This document shows positions 8,210 to 17,084 of a DNA stretch of 61,102 nt, piece by piece. A program made the position numbers and the translations under genes. Below the pieces are notes generated by a model that made no database searches, had not been told where the DNA came from, and saw nothing but the letters and a program-made list of their open reading frames with translations. Within the stretch, counting starts at the first letter, position 1, and each line of letters starts with the position of its first letter. The DNA is from SZUA-592 sp041556555 (GTDB lineage: Bacteria; Pseudomonadota; Gammaproteobacteria; Eutrophobiales; Eutrophobiaceae), in contig JBFFIE010000009.1 of NCBI GenBank assembly GCA_041556555.1, forward strand, positions 1 through 61,102. Reading direction: 5' to 3'.

Positions 8210-9223
8210 ATGAAAAGTAAGTTGGAATACATTTGGCTTGACGGCATCCTGCCTACGCAGGGTCTGCGTAGCAAGACGCTCGTGAAGTCTGATTTCAGTG
8301 GTAAATTGGAAGATTGTCCAACGTGGGTCTTCGATGGCAGTTCAACGGAACAGGCAGAAGGCAATGCCTCGGATTGCCTGTTAAAACCTGTCGCCATCTT
8401 CCCTGATCCCGATCGTAAAAACGCCTACCTGGTCATGACCGAAGTATTGAATGCTGACGGTACGCCGCATCCTACCAACGGCCGTGCCACGATTGATGAA
8501 GGCGATGAGGACGAGGATTTCTGGTTCGGTTTCGAGCAGGAATACTTTCTCTGGGATCCGGAAACCAACTTACCCCCGGGCTTCCCGCACCGCGGCTACC
8601 CGAGGCCCCAGGGCCCCTATTACTGCTCGGTTGGTGCAGACAATGCCTACGGTCGGGAAATCATTGATGAACATCTCGATCTTTGCCTGGAGGCCGGCAT
8701 CAACGTCGAGGGTATCAACTCCGAAGTGGCGGCGGGCCAGTGGGAATTCCAGGTCTTTGCCAAGGGAGCCAAGCGCGCCGGTGATGAAGTCTGGGTTGCC
8801 CGTTACCTGCTGGAACGTACTGCAGAGAAGTATGGCCTGGCCATCGAGTGGCATCCAAAACCCCTGGGTGATACCGACTGGAATGGTTCCGGTATGCATG
8901 CCAACTTCTCCAATACTGTGATGCGTGAAGCCGGCAAGCAGGATGTCTTCACCAAGATATGCGAGCAGTTTGGCAAGAACATCAAACGCCACATCGACGT
9001 CTATGGTGCCCATAATCACCAGCGCCTGACAGGCAAGCATGAAACCCAGTCCATCAACCAGTTCAGCTATGGCGTCTCTGACCGCGGCGCGTCCATTCGC
9101 ATCCCGGTCAGCACCGTGGAAGATGGATGGAAGGGCCGACTGGAAGACCGTCGTCCGGCATCCAATGCCGATCCCTACAAGGTCGCTGCTGCTATTGTGA
9201 AAACCACCAAAGAGGCCGCTTAA
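8210..9223 (+). CDS. glnII: Type II (eukaryotic-type) glutamine synthetase
   Basis: Makes glutamine from glutamate, ammonia and ATP. The 337 residues match the short GSII class, known in eukaryotes and in bacteria such as rhizobia and actinomycetes. Signatures are KLEYIWLDG, CPTWVFDGSSTEQAEG, FGFEQEYFL, RPQGPYYCSVGADNAYGR, WEFQVF, NGSGMHANFSN, HNHQRLTGKHET and RGASIRIP. GSII enzymes are not controlled by GlnE adenylylation, so transcriptional control by NtrC and sigma-54, as seen upstream, would matter most. The ribosome site is AGAGGA before the ATG. Having both GSI and GSII is unusual for a gammaproteobacterium and may reflect transfer. Confidence 0.96.
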   Translation: MKSKLEYIWLDGILPTQGLRSKTLVKSDFSGKLEDCPTWVFDGSSTEQAEGNASDCLLKPVAIFPDPDRKNAYLVMTEVLNADGTPHPTNGRATIDEGDEDEDFWFGFEQEYFLWDPETNLPPGFPHRGYPRPQGPYYCSVGADNAYGREIIDEHLDLCLEAGINVEGINSEVAAGQWEFQVFAKGAKRAGDEVWVARYLLERTAEKYGLAIEWHPKPLGDTDWNGSGMHANFSNTVMREAGKQDVFTKICEQFGKNIKRHIDVYGAHNHQRLTGKHETQSINQFSYGVSDRGASIRIPVSTVEDGWKGRLEDRRPASNADPYKVAAAIVKTTKEAA

Positions 9224-9256
9224 GGCTTCGGGTCACATAGCAGGGTCCACGGAATA

Positions 9257-9289
9257 ACCGGAGCCGGGCTATCCTGGCTCCGGTTTTTT
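9257..9289 (+). terminator. Rho-independent terminator after type II glutamine synthetase
   Basis: ACCGGAGCC and GGCTCCGGT pair as a 9-base stem around a ten-base loop, followed by six T. It lies 34 bases after the stop codon. Confidence 0.93.
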
Positions 9290-9305
9290 ATTGCTGAAGA
9301 TCCTG

Positions 9306-10553
9306 TCAGGGAAGAGTGGACTCTGGCTGTAATAAATCGGCTACGGTTTCCCGTTTCCGGATTTCATACATTACACCCTTGTCCAGCATCACTTCGCAGG
9401 CCCTGGGCCGGGTATTGTAATTCGAACTCATACAGAAACCATAGGCACCGGCTGATCCGACTGCCAGCAGATCACCCTCGCATAAATCCAGAGTTCTGCC
9501 CTGGCCGAGAAAATCACCTGTCTCGCAAACCGGACCGACAATATCATAAACCTGCTCACCGGGCGGTGCTTCGCGGACAGGCAGGATCTCATGCCAGGCC
9601 CCATACAGTGAGGGGCGCAGCAAATCATTCATGGCCGCATCGACGATGGCAAAGTTTTTATGTGGTGTGTGTTTCAGATACTCGACCCGGGTCAACAGGA
9701 CACCGGCATTACCGACAATACTACGGCCAGGCTCAATAATGATTTGTTCAACACGGTTGGCAAAAACCTGGCGCAGGGCCGAAACGAATTCGGCCTCAGT
9801 CGGCGGTGATTCATCCTTGTAAGGTATTCCGAGCCCACCACCGACATCAATATGACGGAGGGTAATCCCACCAGCCTCTATTTGCCGGGTGAGATCCAGC
9901 AGCCTTTCCAGTGCGTTGATAAAGGGATCAATAGCCGTGATCTGGGAACCGATATGGCAATCGATACCGGTAACTTCAATATGGTCCATTGAGGCGGCCT
10001 GCCCGTAAGCTGTTAATGCCTCTTCCCAAGGGATGCCGAATTTGTTTTGCTTCAGACCTGTGGCGATGTACGGATGGGTTTTGACATCAACGTCCGGATT
10101 CACCCGGAATGAAACAGGTGCCTTTACACCGCGCTCGGCTGCCATCTGGTTCAGACGTTCGAGTTCCCCGAGACTCTCAACATTAAAACACTTGATACCG
10201 ACATCCAGTGCCTTGCGCATCTCATCAACTTGTTTACCTACCCCGGAAAAAACCGTCTTCTCCGGTTCCCCACCGGCCTCGATGACCCGTTGTAATTCAC
10301 CGCCAGAAACAATGTCGAAGCCGGAACCCAGCCGGGCCAGGGTGTCCAGTATCGCCAGGTTTGAATTGGCCTTTACGGCGTAACAGATCAGATGATCAGT
10401 ATCACCGAAGGCCTCGTTGTAAGCCTGCCAGCGTGCTTCAATAGCCTGTCTGGAATACACATAACAGGGGGTGCCAAAGCGTGCGGCAATGTCAGCCAAC
10501 GCTATGCCCTCGGCCATCAGCTGACCGTCCCGGTAAGCGAATGCCCCGATCAT
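9306..10553 (-). CDS. lysA: Diaminopimelate decarboxylase
   Basis: LysA decarboxylates meso-diaminopimelate to lysine, using PLP. The 415-residue protein is of standard length. The PLP lysine lies in CYAVKANSN near the N terminus; other marks are GIDCHIGSQ, HIDVGGGLGIPY, IIEPGRSIVGNAG and the substrate-site cysteine motif GPVCETGDFLG. Its ATG overlaps the lptM TGA by one base, so it follows lptM in an operon, as in many gammaproteobacteria. Confidence 0.97.
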   Translation of the reverse strand: MIGAFAYRDGQLMAEGIALADIAARFGTPCYVYSRQAIEARWQAYNEAFGDTDHLICYAVKANSNLAILDTLARLGSGFDIVSGGELQRVIEAGGEPEKTVFSGVGKQVDEMRKALDVGIKCFNVESLGELERLNQMAAERGVKAPVSFRVNPDVDVKTHPYIATGLKQNKFGIPWEEALTAYGQAASMDHIEVTGIDCHIGSQITAIDPFINALERLLDLTRQIEAGGITLRHIDVGGGLGIPYKDESPPTEAEFVSALRQVFANRVEQIIIEPGRSIVGNAGVLLTRVEYLKHTPHKNFAIVDAAMNDLLRPSLYGAWHEILPVREAPPGEQVYDIVGPVCETGDFLGQGRTLDLCEGDLLAVGSAGAYGFCMSSNYNTRPRACEVMLDKGVMYEIRKRETVADLLQPESTLP

Positions 10554-10690
10554 CAGGCCATGGCCCCGGTGTGAGCAAGGGCTGACTCTGGCTCCTCCGG
10601 ATGGTATAAATCGCCTTTTTGTCCACAGCCCGAAAGTATTGTCATCACAATCAGGGTCAATGTGATTAAAAATTTCCTGGGGGCAGACAT
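10553..10690 (-). CDS. lptM: Small lipoprotein LptM (YifL-like)
   Basis: A 45-residue lipoprotein. The signal peptide MSAPRKFLITLTLIVMTIL ends in the lipobox LSGC, followed by GQKGDLYHPEE. This CGQKGxLY signature and the position directly before lysA are typical of LptM/YifL, which in E. coli assists maturation of the LptD-LptE outer-membrane LPS translocon. The ATG at 10690, after a GGAGAA ribosome site, is chosen over longer upstream reading in the same frame because it begins the signal peptide. Confidence 0.85.
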   Translation of the reverse strand: MSAPRKFLITLTLIVMTILSGCGQKGDLYHPEEPESALAHTGAMA

Positions 10691-10813
10691 CGGCTTTTCT
10701 CCGGGATTTCGAGTTCTCAGTTCAAGGGACGGGAAATAATAACACCCTGAAAAACGACATGAAATTTTTTTCCATACCCGACGCATGGGAACACACAAAA
10801 CACGGGAACAGGT

Positions 10814-11482
10814 ATGAGCCAAACTGAAAATGCAGTCATAATAGAACCCCGCGGCAACCACAAGGCATCTGTGATCTGGTTGCATGGCCTCGGCGCAGAT
10901 GGCCATGACTTTGAACCCATCGTTCCAGAATTGCGTTTACCTGATTCACTCGGGATACGGTTTATCTTTCCACACGCTCCGGTGCGGCCAGTCACTATTA
11001 ATGCCGGCATGTCGATGCGTGCCTGGTATGACGTGAAGAACACGGACCTCAGGCAGGAGGAAGACCGTGACGCAATCATTCATTCTTCAGGTTTGCTCAA
11101 AAAATGGATTGAGTCTGAAACCGGTGCAGGCATTGCGACTGACAAGATCGTGTTGGCCGGTTTTTCCCAGGGTGGCGCCATCGCCCTGCACTGTGGCCTG
11201 CGTTATCCGGACAGGCTTGCCGGCATTCTGGCCCTTTCTACCTACCTGCCTTTACCTGACACTCTCACTGCCGAGGCCAATAACGGTAATCAGGCAATCC
11301 CGATCATGATGCTGCATGGTCAATACGATCCGGTGATCCCGGAATTGGCAGGCAGACAATCTGCCGAAATACTGAAACACGCCGGATATGATGTCGAATG
11401 GAAAGTCTATCCCATGCCCCACGCGGTTTGTGCCGAGGAAATTGCAGACATCAGCCACTGGCTGGCCAAACAACTGGCCTGA
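10814..11482 (+). CDS. Carboxylesterase / acyl-protein thioesterase-like alpha/beta hydrolase
   Basis: A 222-residue cytoplasmic hydrolase of the phospholipase/carboxylesterase family. VIWLHGLGADGHDF forms the oxyanion-hole strand; the nucleophile Ser lies in LAGFSQGGAIAL; the acid Asp in LHGQYDPVIP; and the His in YPMPHAVC. The family hydrolyses short acyl esters; the natural substrate is unknown. The stop lies three bases from that of the convergent rhlB. Confidence 0.9.
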   Translation: MSQTENAVIIEPRGNHKASVIWLHGLGADGHDFEPIVPELRLPDSLGIRFIFPHAPVRPVTINAGMSMRAWYDVKNTDLRQEEDRDAIIHSSGLLKKWIESETGAGIATDKIVLAGFSQGGAIALHCGLRYPDRLAGILALSTYLPLPDTLTAEANNGNQAIPIMMLHGQYDPVIPELAGRQSAEILKHAGYDVEWKVYPMPHAVCAEEIADISHWLAKQLA

Positions 11483-11485
11483 TAA

Positions 11486-12775
11486 TCAGTGAGGTTGTTT
11501 ATGATGGTGTTTTTTCTTGCCCGCACGATCATTGCGGCTGCTACCAGGCTTATTCCCTCTTGGTCCTGGACGGGAACGTTGCATTTTTACAGGTGCGGAC
11601 GGTTCGACCAGCATATCGGAAGTCACCCTCTGGACGGGAATCTTGTAACCCAGGTAGTCTTCGATTTCCGAGATCGAATAAACATATTCCTCGCAGCCAA
11701 AACTCACTGCATCGCCACTGGCACCGGCGCGCGCCGTCCGGCCTATCCGATGAACATAATCCTCGGCGTTTTGCGGCAAATCAAAATTAAAAATATGGCT
11801 CACATCCGGAATGTGCAAGCCTCTCGCGGCAAGGTCGGTGGCAACCAGGACGGGTAATTTGCCCTCGGAAAATTCCTGAAAAAGACGCTGCCTTTTCTTC
11901 TGTGGTACGTCACCGGAGAGAATAGACGCATGAAACCCGTTGCCTTCCAGGTAACCCCAGACTTTCTCGGCCATCCGCTTGGTGTTGACGAACACAATCG
12001 TGCGCTTGGGATCGATCTTCTGCAGAAGACCGATTAAAAGAGGAATCTTTTCTTCATTGGAAACGTGGTAGAGAGACTGAGTAATCCTGTCAGCAGTGAC
12101 CTGCTCCGGGTTAATGCGGATAATCCTGGGATTGTTCATGTGTTCGTAGGCCAGTTCCGTCACACGAAATGACAGTGTGGCTGAAAACAGCATGCTAAGG
12201 CGATCCTGGGGTTTGCACATGCGCCGGAACATGTAACGAACATCCTTGATGAAACCAAGGTCAAACATACGGTCGGCCTCATCCAACACGACTATCTCGA
12301 CAGACTTGAGTTTGTAGACGCCCTGCTTGAAGTAGTCGATGAGTCTGCCCGGCGTACCGATTAATATATCAACGCGTTCGTCAAATTGACGCCTTTGCTT
12401 TTCGTAATCGACACCGCCGTATACCAGAGCCAGATTAAGGCCGGCATATTTATTGAGTAACCGGGCATCCTTATGGATTTGGATCGCCAGTTCCCGGGTA
12501 GGGGATATGACCAGGGCCCGAGGCAATTTTGCCTGGTTATTGCCTGCCGCTGGCTTCTCGAGAAAGCGCTGCATGATGCAAAGCAAGAATGCTGCCGTTT
12601 TGCCGGTGCCTGTCTGGGCCTGACCGGCAATATCCTTGCCAGCAAGGATATCAGGCAGTGTTTCAGCCTGGATAGGGGTACAATAGCTGTATCCGGCATC
12701 GTCGAGCGCACGAATCAGACGGCCATCAAGGGACAAATCCCGAAAGGCTGTCGAGGTGGTGTGAGGCGCGGTCAT
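11486..12775 (-). CDS. rhlB: DEAD-box RNA helicase RhlB
   Basis: RhlB unwinds RNA and in enterobacteria serves the degradosome. The 429 residues show the ordered DEAD motifs: Q motif (YCTPIQAETLP), AQTGTGKT, PTRELAIQ, TPGRLIDY, DEADRMFDLGF, SATL, ARGLHIPDV and HRIGRTARAG. The C-terminal tail is basic and low in complexity (RSRPGPRGNKPG, then a Lys/His-rich end), typical of RhlB. It is divergent from trxA-rho, the same neighbourhood as in E. coli, which supports RhlB over other DEAD paralogues. Confidence 0.93.
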   Translation of the reverse strand: MTAPHTTSTAFRDLSLDGRLIRALDDAGYSYCTPIQAETLPDILAGKDIAGQAQTGTGKTAAFLLCIMQRFLEKPAAGNNQAKLPRALVISPTRELAIQIHKDARLLNKYAGLNLALVYGGVDYEKQRRQFDERVDILIGTPGRLIDYFKQGVYKLKSVEIVVLDEADRMFDLGFIKDVRYMFRRMCKPQDRLSMLFSATLSFRVTELAYEHMNNPRIIRINPEQVTADRITQSLYHVSNEEKIPLLIGLLQKIDPKRTIVFVNTKRMAEKVWGYLEGNGFHASILSGDVPQKKRQRLFQEFSEGKLPVLVATDLAARGLHIPDVSHIFNFDLPQNAEDYVHRIGRTARAGASGDAVSFGCEEYVYSISEIEDYLGYKIPVQRVTSDMLVEPSAPVKMQRSRPGPRGNKPGSSRNDRAGKKKHHHKQPH

Positions 12776-12883
12776 ATGCTTACAGGAAGAGAAGAAATGA
12801 GGTCAGGGGATCCTGACTTGCATTCCGGTAGTAATTTGGTTGAAACTATCGACTCCAATCCAATCCCGAGGTAATACTTTTAA

Positions 12884-13210
12884 ATGAGTGAACATATTGT
12901 TCATGTTACAGATTCGTCTTTTGAAGAGGAAGTTCTAAATTCCAATACACCGGTAATGGTCGATTACTGGGCCGAATGGTGTGGCCCCTGCCGGGCAATC
13001 GCCCCGGTACTTGAAGAGCTTGCCGAGGAATACAATGGCAAACTCATCGTGGCGAAGATGGACGTGGACCAGAACCAGTCGACTCCACAGAAATATGGCG
13101 TCCGCGGGATACCCACACTGATGATTTTCAGCAATGGTAATGTGGTAGGCACCAAAGTAGGTCAGGCCTCCAAATCCCAGTTGTCGGCATTTATAGACAG
13201 CACCATCTAG
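12884..13210 (+). CDS. trxA: Thioredoxin 1
   Basis: A 108-residue cytoplasmic disulfide reductase with the active site WAEWCGPCRAIAPVL, the buried Asp and Lys positions of the fold, and the cis-proline in GIPTLMIF. The length and the rhlB/trxA/rho order match TrxA. Thioredoxin donates electrons to ribonucleotide reductase and other targets. Confidence 0.97.
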   Translation: MSEHIVHVTDSSFEEEVLNSNTPVMVDYWAEWCGPCRAIAPVLEELAEEYNGKLIVAKMDVDQNQSTPQKYGVRGIPTLMIFSNGNVVGTKVGQASKSQLSAFIDSTI

Positions 13211-13248
13211 GTCAAAATTTAACTGTTTTTTAGCTGGACGAATATAAA

Positions 13249-13366
13249 TTCGCATGCTAATTTAAATACTAATATAATAAGTAAAACCTGCTCTTTCTGA
13301 TTACCAAATCCCTCTAACCGATACTTTTAGACTAGGATTTTCATCCACAAACGCGGATTTGCGTTT
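13249..13366 (+). promoter_or_regulatory. Possible rho promoter and leader hairpin
   Basis: TTCGCA at 13249-13254, an 18-base spacer and TATAAT at 13273-13278 could form a sigma-70 promoter. Downstream, AAACGC (13349-13354) and GCGTTT (13361-13366) form a small hairpin about 45 bases before the rho ATG. In E. coli, rho is autoregulated in its leader; whether this hairpin takes part is unknown. Confidence 0.4.
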
Positions 13367-13410
13367 CGATAACCTGTATCTTTTTCCTATTATCATGAAG
13401 CACCGGAGTT

Positions 13411-14670
13411 ATGAACCTAACAGAACTAAAACAGCAACCAGCCTCTGAGCTGATCACCCTCTCTGAAAATCTGGGCCTTGATGGACTGGCCCGCTCCCGC
13501 AAACAAGACGTCATCTTCGAAATACTCAAGGCCCAGGCCAAGAAAGGTGAAGATATCTATGGTGATGGCGTGCTTGAGATACTCCAGGATGGGTTTGGGT
13601 TTCTGAGATCAGCTGATAGTTCTTATCTGGCCGGCCCCGATGATATCTATGTATCCCCAAGCCAGATCCGGCGATTCAACATGCGCACCGGGGACAACAT
13701 TGCCGGCAAAATAAGACCCCCCAAGGATGGCGAACGTTATTTTGCCCTTCTCAAAGTCAACGAAATTAATTTTGAGCCCCCCGAAAAGGCCAAGCACAAA
13801 ATACTTTTTGAAAACCTTACCCCGCTGTTTGCCCATGATCGGCTCAAACTGGAGCTGGGTAATGGCAGCACGGAAGATCTGACCCCCCGTATCATCGACC
13901 TGGTTGCACCGATCGGGAAAGGACAACGAGGATTGATCGTATCACCGCCAAAGGCCGGCAAGACCATGATCCTGCAAAGCATTGCCCAGTCTCTCACACA
14001 CAATCATCCGGAATGCCATTTGATCATCCTGTTAATCGATGAACGTCCGGAAGAAGTGACCGAGATGGAACGTTCCACCCAGGCCGAAGTAATTTCCAGT
14101 ACCTTTGACGAGCCAGCGAGCCGTCACGTGCAGGTAGCAGAAATGGTAATAGAAAGGGCCAAGCGACTCGTGGAACATAAAAAAGATGTAGTCATCCTGC
14201 TTGATTCCATCACCCGACTGGCACGTGCTTACAATACAGTTGTCCCGGCCTCCGGCAAGGTGCTGACCGGGGGTGTGGATGCCAATGCCTTGCAACGACC
14301 CAAACGCTTTTTTGGTGCCGCACGAAACATCGAGGAAGGTGGCAGTCTGACGATACTGGCGACCGCACTGATTGATACCGGTTCCAGGATGGACGATGTA
14401 ATCTACGAGGAATTCAAGGGCACAGGCAACATGGAGTTACACCTGGATCGCACGATCGCCGAGAAACGCGTCTACCCGGCTATTAACATAAACCGTTCCG
14501 GCACCCGCCGTGAGGAATTGCTCACTGACAAGGAAGAACTGCAAAAGATGTGGATTCTGCGGAAACTGCTGCACCCCATGGAAGACCTGGCAGCTATGGA
14601 GTTTGTGCTGGAACGTTTGAAGGCTACCAAGACCAACTCCGAATTTTTTGACGCCATGAAGCGCCAATAA
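13411..14670 (+). CDS. rho: Transcription termination factor Rho
   Basis: Rho is the hexameric RNA-dependent ATPase helicase that ends transcription. The 419 residues include the N-terminal helical domain, the cold-shock-like primary RNA site (GVLEILQDGFGFLRS), Walker A PPKAGKTMILQ, Walker B DVVILLDSITRLARAYN, the Q-loop/R-loop region LTGGVDANALQRPKRF, and the C-terminal RRKLL-like region. Size and sequence are close to E. coli Rho. Confidence 0.98.
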   Translation: MNLTELKQQPASELITLSENLGLDGLARSRKQDVIFEILKAQAKKGEDIYGDGVLEILQDGFGFLRSADSSYLAGPDDIYVSPSQIRRFNMRTGDNIAGKIRPPKDGERYFALLKVNEINFEPPEKAKHKILFENLTPLFAHDRLKLELGNGSTEDLTPRIIDLVAPIGKGQRGLIVSPPKAGKTMILQSIAQSLTHNHPECHLIILLIDERPEEVTEMERSTQAEVISSTFDEPASRHVQVAEMVIERAKRLVEHKKDVVILLDSITRLARAYNTVVPASGKVLTGGVDANALQRPKRFFGAARNIEEGGSLTILATALIDTGSRMDDVIYEEFKGTGNMELHLDRTIAEKRVYPAININRSGTRREELLTDKEELQKMWILRKLLHPMEDLAAMEFVLERLKATKTNSEFFDAMKRQ

Positions 14671-14675
14671 TCAAT

Positions 14676-15299
14676 TTACTGTTTTACTCCAGTTACTGTG
14701 AACGGCTGAATCCCCAATTCCTGCAATTTGTCTGCAAGGCGTTTACTGCCAGTCTTCATCCACAGTTCATACAGCCGCAATACATCACTGTCTGAAGTAA
14801 AGTTACTTTTCTCGCTGATCTCGGCCAGAACATCCACGAGCCCGATAAATTTTTCCGAAAGTTCACCAAAAACCTTGCTGAAGGTACAACCGTTGTAGGT
14901 ATACCGTGTTTGATCTGCGAGGCAGGCATAGGCAGTTCCACCCATGGCAATATAATAATCTACGTCGACCAGTGATCGGTTCAGGCTGTCTGCAAACAAA
15001 CCGGATATAAACAGTGCCAGATCGCCCAGTCTTTGCAAACTCTTATTCTTTTCTGACGTGGAACTGGCTTCCAGTGCATCAGCATAAATCAATGCCAGGG
15101 CCTTCAGCATCAAGCCGTCTGTGGTTTTTTCATAAAACCTTTCAGACCTGGAAAACTCGGTCATCATGTTAACAACATAAAATACTGTCTCTTCCTGGAC
15201 TATGAGATTCTGGTTGATGACTGCCTTGTTGACTGATTCCCTGAAATACTCCCTGAGGTCCATGCCGGTAATCAATTGTTCCTGAACTTCGTCATGCAT
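14676..15299 (-). CDS. Hypothetical protein, 207 residues
   Basis: Not recognised. A soluble protein, probably mainly helical, with no signal peptide. Blocks that look conserved-like are VFYVVNMMTEFSRSERFYE, LGDLALFISGLFADSLN, YYIAMGGTAYACLAD and LAEISEKSNF. It has a strong GGAGG ribosome site seven bases before the ATG, so it is a real gene. It is convergent with rho (five bases apart) and separated by a terminator from sat. It could be a regulatory or scaffold protein; no function is claimed. Confidence 0.75.
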   Translation of the reverse strand: MHDEVQEQLITGMDLREYFRESVNKAVINQNLIVQEETVFYVVNMMTEFSRSERFYEKTTDGLMLKALALIYADALEASSTSEKNKSLQRLGDLALFISGLFADSLNRSLVDVDYYIAMGGTAYACLADQTRYTYNGCTFSKVFGELSEKFIGLVDVLAEISEKSNFTSDSDVLRLYELWMKTGSKRLADKLQELGIQPFTVTGVKQ

Positions 15300-15459
15300 A
15301 ATATTCCTCCAGCCAACTGAAGCGTTATTACAGCGATATGCCTGTAAAACAATGTCTTATATTTAACAAAATTAGACCATTGGTGGGAAGTTAGCACTCC
15401 TCCAGGTTGGCTGGTAAACAGGAATTGAAAGCAGTTCACAAAATTGTAGCCCGAAATTG

Positions 15460-15484
15460 AAAAACCCGCCTGATGGCGGGTTTT
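15460..15484 (-). terminator. Rho-independent terminator after sat
   Basis: CCCGCC-TGAT-GGCGGG with an A run on the left and a T run on the right; lies 19 bases past the sat stop on the minus strand. Confidence 0.9.
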
Positions 15485-15502
15485 CTCTTAAATGCAGTAA
15501 TA

Positions 15503-16687
15503 TCATGCTTCTGACATATAGTAATCCATCAATATTTTTGCCACTTCTGGGCGGGCAAATTCCTCCGGCAATGGCTCTCCGGCAGCCAGCATCTCACGGA
15601 CTTTGGTTCCAGATAGCATGACGAAATCCTCTGGCGTATGATCGGGGACATCACGCATCATTACCACCTTGTTGAGTTTTCTCGAATATGCGGTGTGATC
15701 GGCATTAAAAATATCAATTTCCAGTGCCCCTTGCGGAAGGGTTTTGAAGATTTCCTGCGCATCAAATGGCCCATAATAATCACCTACGCCGGCATGATCA
15801 CGGCCAACTATCAAATGGGTACATCCGGCATTTTGCCTGAATATGGCATGCAGTACCGCTTCCCTGGGCCCGGCATATAACATGTCAAAACCATAACCTG
15901 TAATCATCACCGTGTTGGCAGGGAAATAGAGCTCGACCATTTTCCTTATCGCCGCATCCCGGACATCTGCAGGAATATCACCTTTCTTAAGCTTGCCCAG
16001 GAGCATATGAATCAGGACACCATCAGCATTGACCGCTTCTTTCGCCATCTTGCAAAGTTCTTCATGGGCACGATGCATTGGGTTGCGGGTCTGGAATGCA
16101 ACTACCGTTTCCCAGCCACGCAAACTGATATCTTCACGGATCTGTACGGCCGTCCGAAACGTGTCGGGGAAATCTTTTTCAAAGTAACTGTAATTCAAAA
16201 CCCGTATCGGGCCAGAAACGATATATCTACCCGCAGACAGGAAGGTACCTACTCCCGGGTGTGATTCATCCAGAGTACCAAAGGTTTTTTCAGTCATCTG
16301 CTTCAGGTCCTCACTGGAAATCTCCTCTATGGAATCAACTGTCTGGATGGCCAGTACTGGATTTCCAGGCATATTTGGATCAAGTAATGCAATTTTTTCA
16401 GTCTCTTTGATTTGAGAGATATCATCTGTCCTGTTCAAGCAGGGAACCGGCCAGAACAATCCTGATGACGTCATCATGGTATCAGCGACCGACAGTGCAT
16501 CAGTCCTATTCATGTAACCCCCAAGGGGTGTGAAGTAACCTGCACCAAGCATCACTGCATTGGCAGCGGAGGATGAATCAAGAAGAAGCTTTGGAAATGC
16601 TTTTGCTTCTTGCAGGAGGGCCTCGCGCTCTACCTGATCTTCAACAAATAGCGGTGTTAGGGTTTGTGAACCATGCGGCTTTATCAT
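15503..16687 (-). CDS. sat: ATP sulfurylase (sulfate adenylyltransferase), homo-oligomeric type
   Basis: Interconverts sulfate + ATP with APS + pyrophosphate. At 394 residues it is the single-subunit Sat type, not the CysDN heterodimer. Active-site motifs: QTRNPMHRAHEEL (QxRNPxHxxH), LLGKLKKGDIP, MLYAGPREAVLHA and HLIVGRDHAGVG. In sulfur-oxidising gammaproteobacteria this enzyme runs in reverse to make ATP from APS, but the same family also serves assimilation, and no apr or dsr genes are in view. It is transcribed alone, divergent from the gene at 16863. Confidence 0.95.
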   Translation of the reverse strand: MIKPHGSQTLTPLFVEDQVEREALLQEAKAFPKLLLDSSSAANAVMLGAGYFTPLGGYMNRTDALSVADTMMTSSGLFWPVPCLNRTDDISQIKETEKIALLDPNMPGNPVLAIQTVDSIEEISSEDLKQMTEKTFGTLDESHPGVGTFLSAGRYIVSGPIRVLNYSYFEKDFPDTFRTAVQIREDISLRGWETVVAFQTRNPMHRAHEELCKMAKEAVNADGVLIHMLLGKLKKGDIPADVRDAAIRKMVELYFPANTVMITGYGFDMLYAGPREAVLHAIFRQNAGCTHLIVGRDHAGVGDYYGPFDAQEIFKTLPQGALEIDIFNADHTAYSRKLNKVVMMRDVPDHTPEDFVMLSGTKVREMLAAGEPLPEEFARPEVAKILMDYYMSEA

Positions 16688-16862
16688 ATGAATCTATTCT
16701 CCCGAAAACTTTGGATTTGCTCTGACAGAGGCATCAAAAGGTCGCTAACAATAACCATATATAAAATAAATTCAAGCCTGATCCCTCCGGAACACCAGGG
16801 TAGTAATTGGGGACATCTACAATTATTATCAAGTGGATAGGTCAAATACCGGGGAAATTTAA

Positions 16863-17084
16863 ATGGCTGACAATAATGCAATTCCCGTAGAAGCTGTTGA
16901 TCCAGATAAAAAAACGTCATCCCGTTTGGGACCGATCACGGAAGAGAGCACTGTTCAATCGTACCTCAAGGACCAGAAGTGTTACTGGAATGACATCGAA
17001 TTTGAGGCTGGTGACAGGATCCTCAGTGACGGCACATGTTACGAATGCAGTTATGGCCTTTGGGTAATTGTCGAGGAAGAGTAA
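16863..17084 (+). CDS. Small cysteine-containing hypothetical protein, 73 residues
   Basis: Not firmly recognised. The first half (to about residue 30) is polar and probably disordered. The second half has CYWNDIEFEAGDRIL then TCYECSYGLWVIV, with cysteines at 40, 59 and 62; it loosely resembles the DUF1496/YnjH pattern (C, aromatic, G, C, W) but this is weak. The C-x2-C could bind a metal or form a disulfide. Its last 34 bases overlap the end of the convergent NUDIX gene. It is divergent from sat with a 175-base gap. Confidence 0.6.
   Translation: MADNNAIPVEAVDPDKKTSSRLGPITEESTVQSYLKDQKCYWNDIEFEAGDRILSDGTCYECSYGLWVIVEEE

Noticed and set aside
15309..15414. 9-base inverted repeat CCAGCCAAC / GTTGGCTGG, 88 bases apart
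   Set aside because: Expected by chance at a modest rate in a gap of this size; no flanking duplication or mobile gene supports an element.
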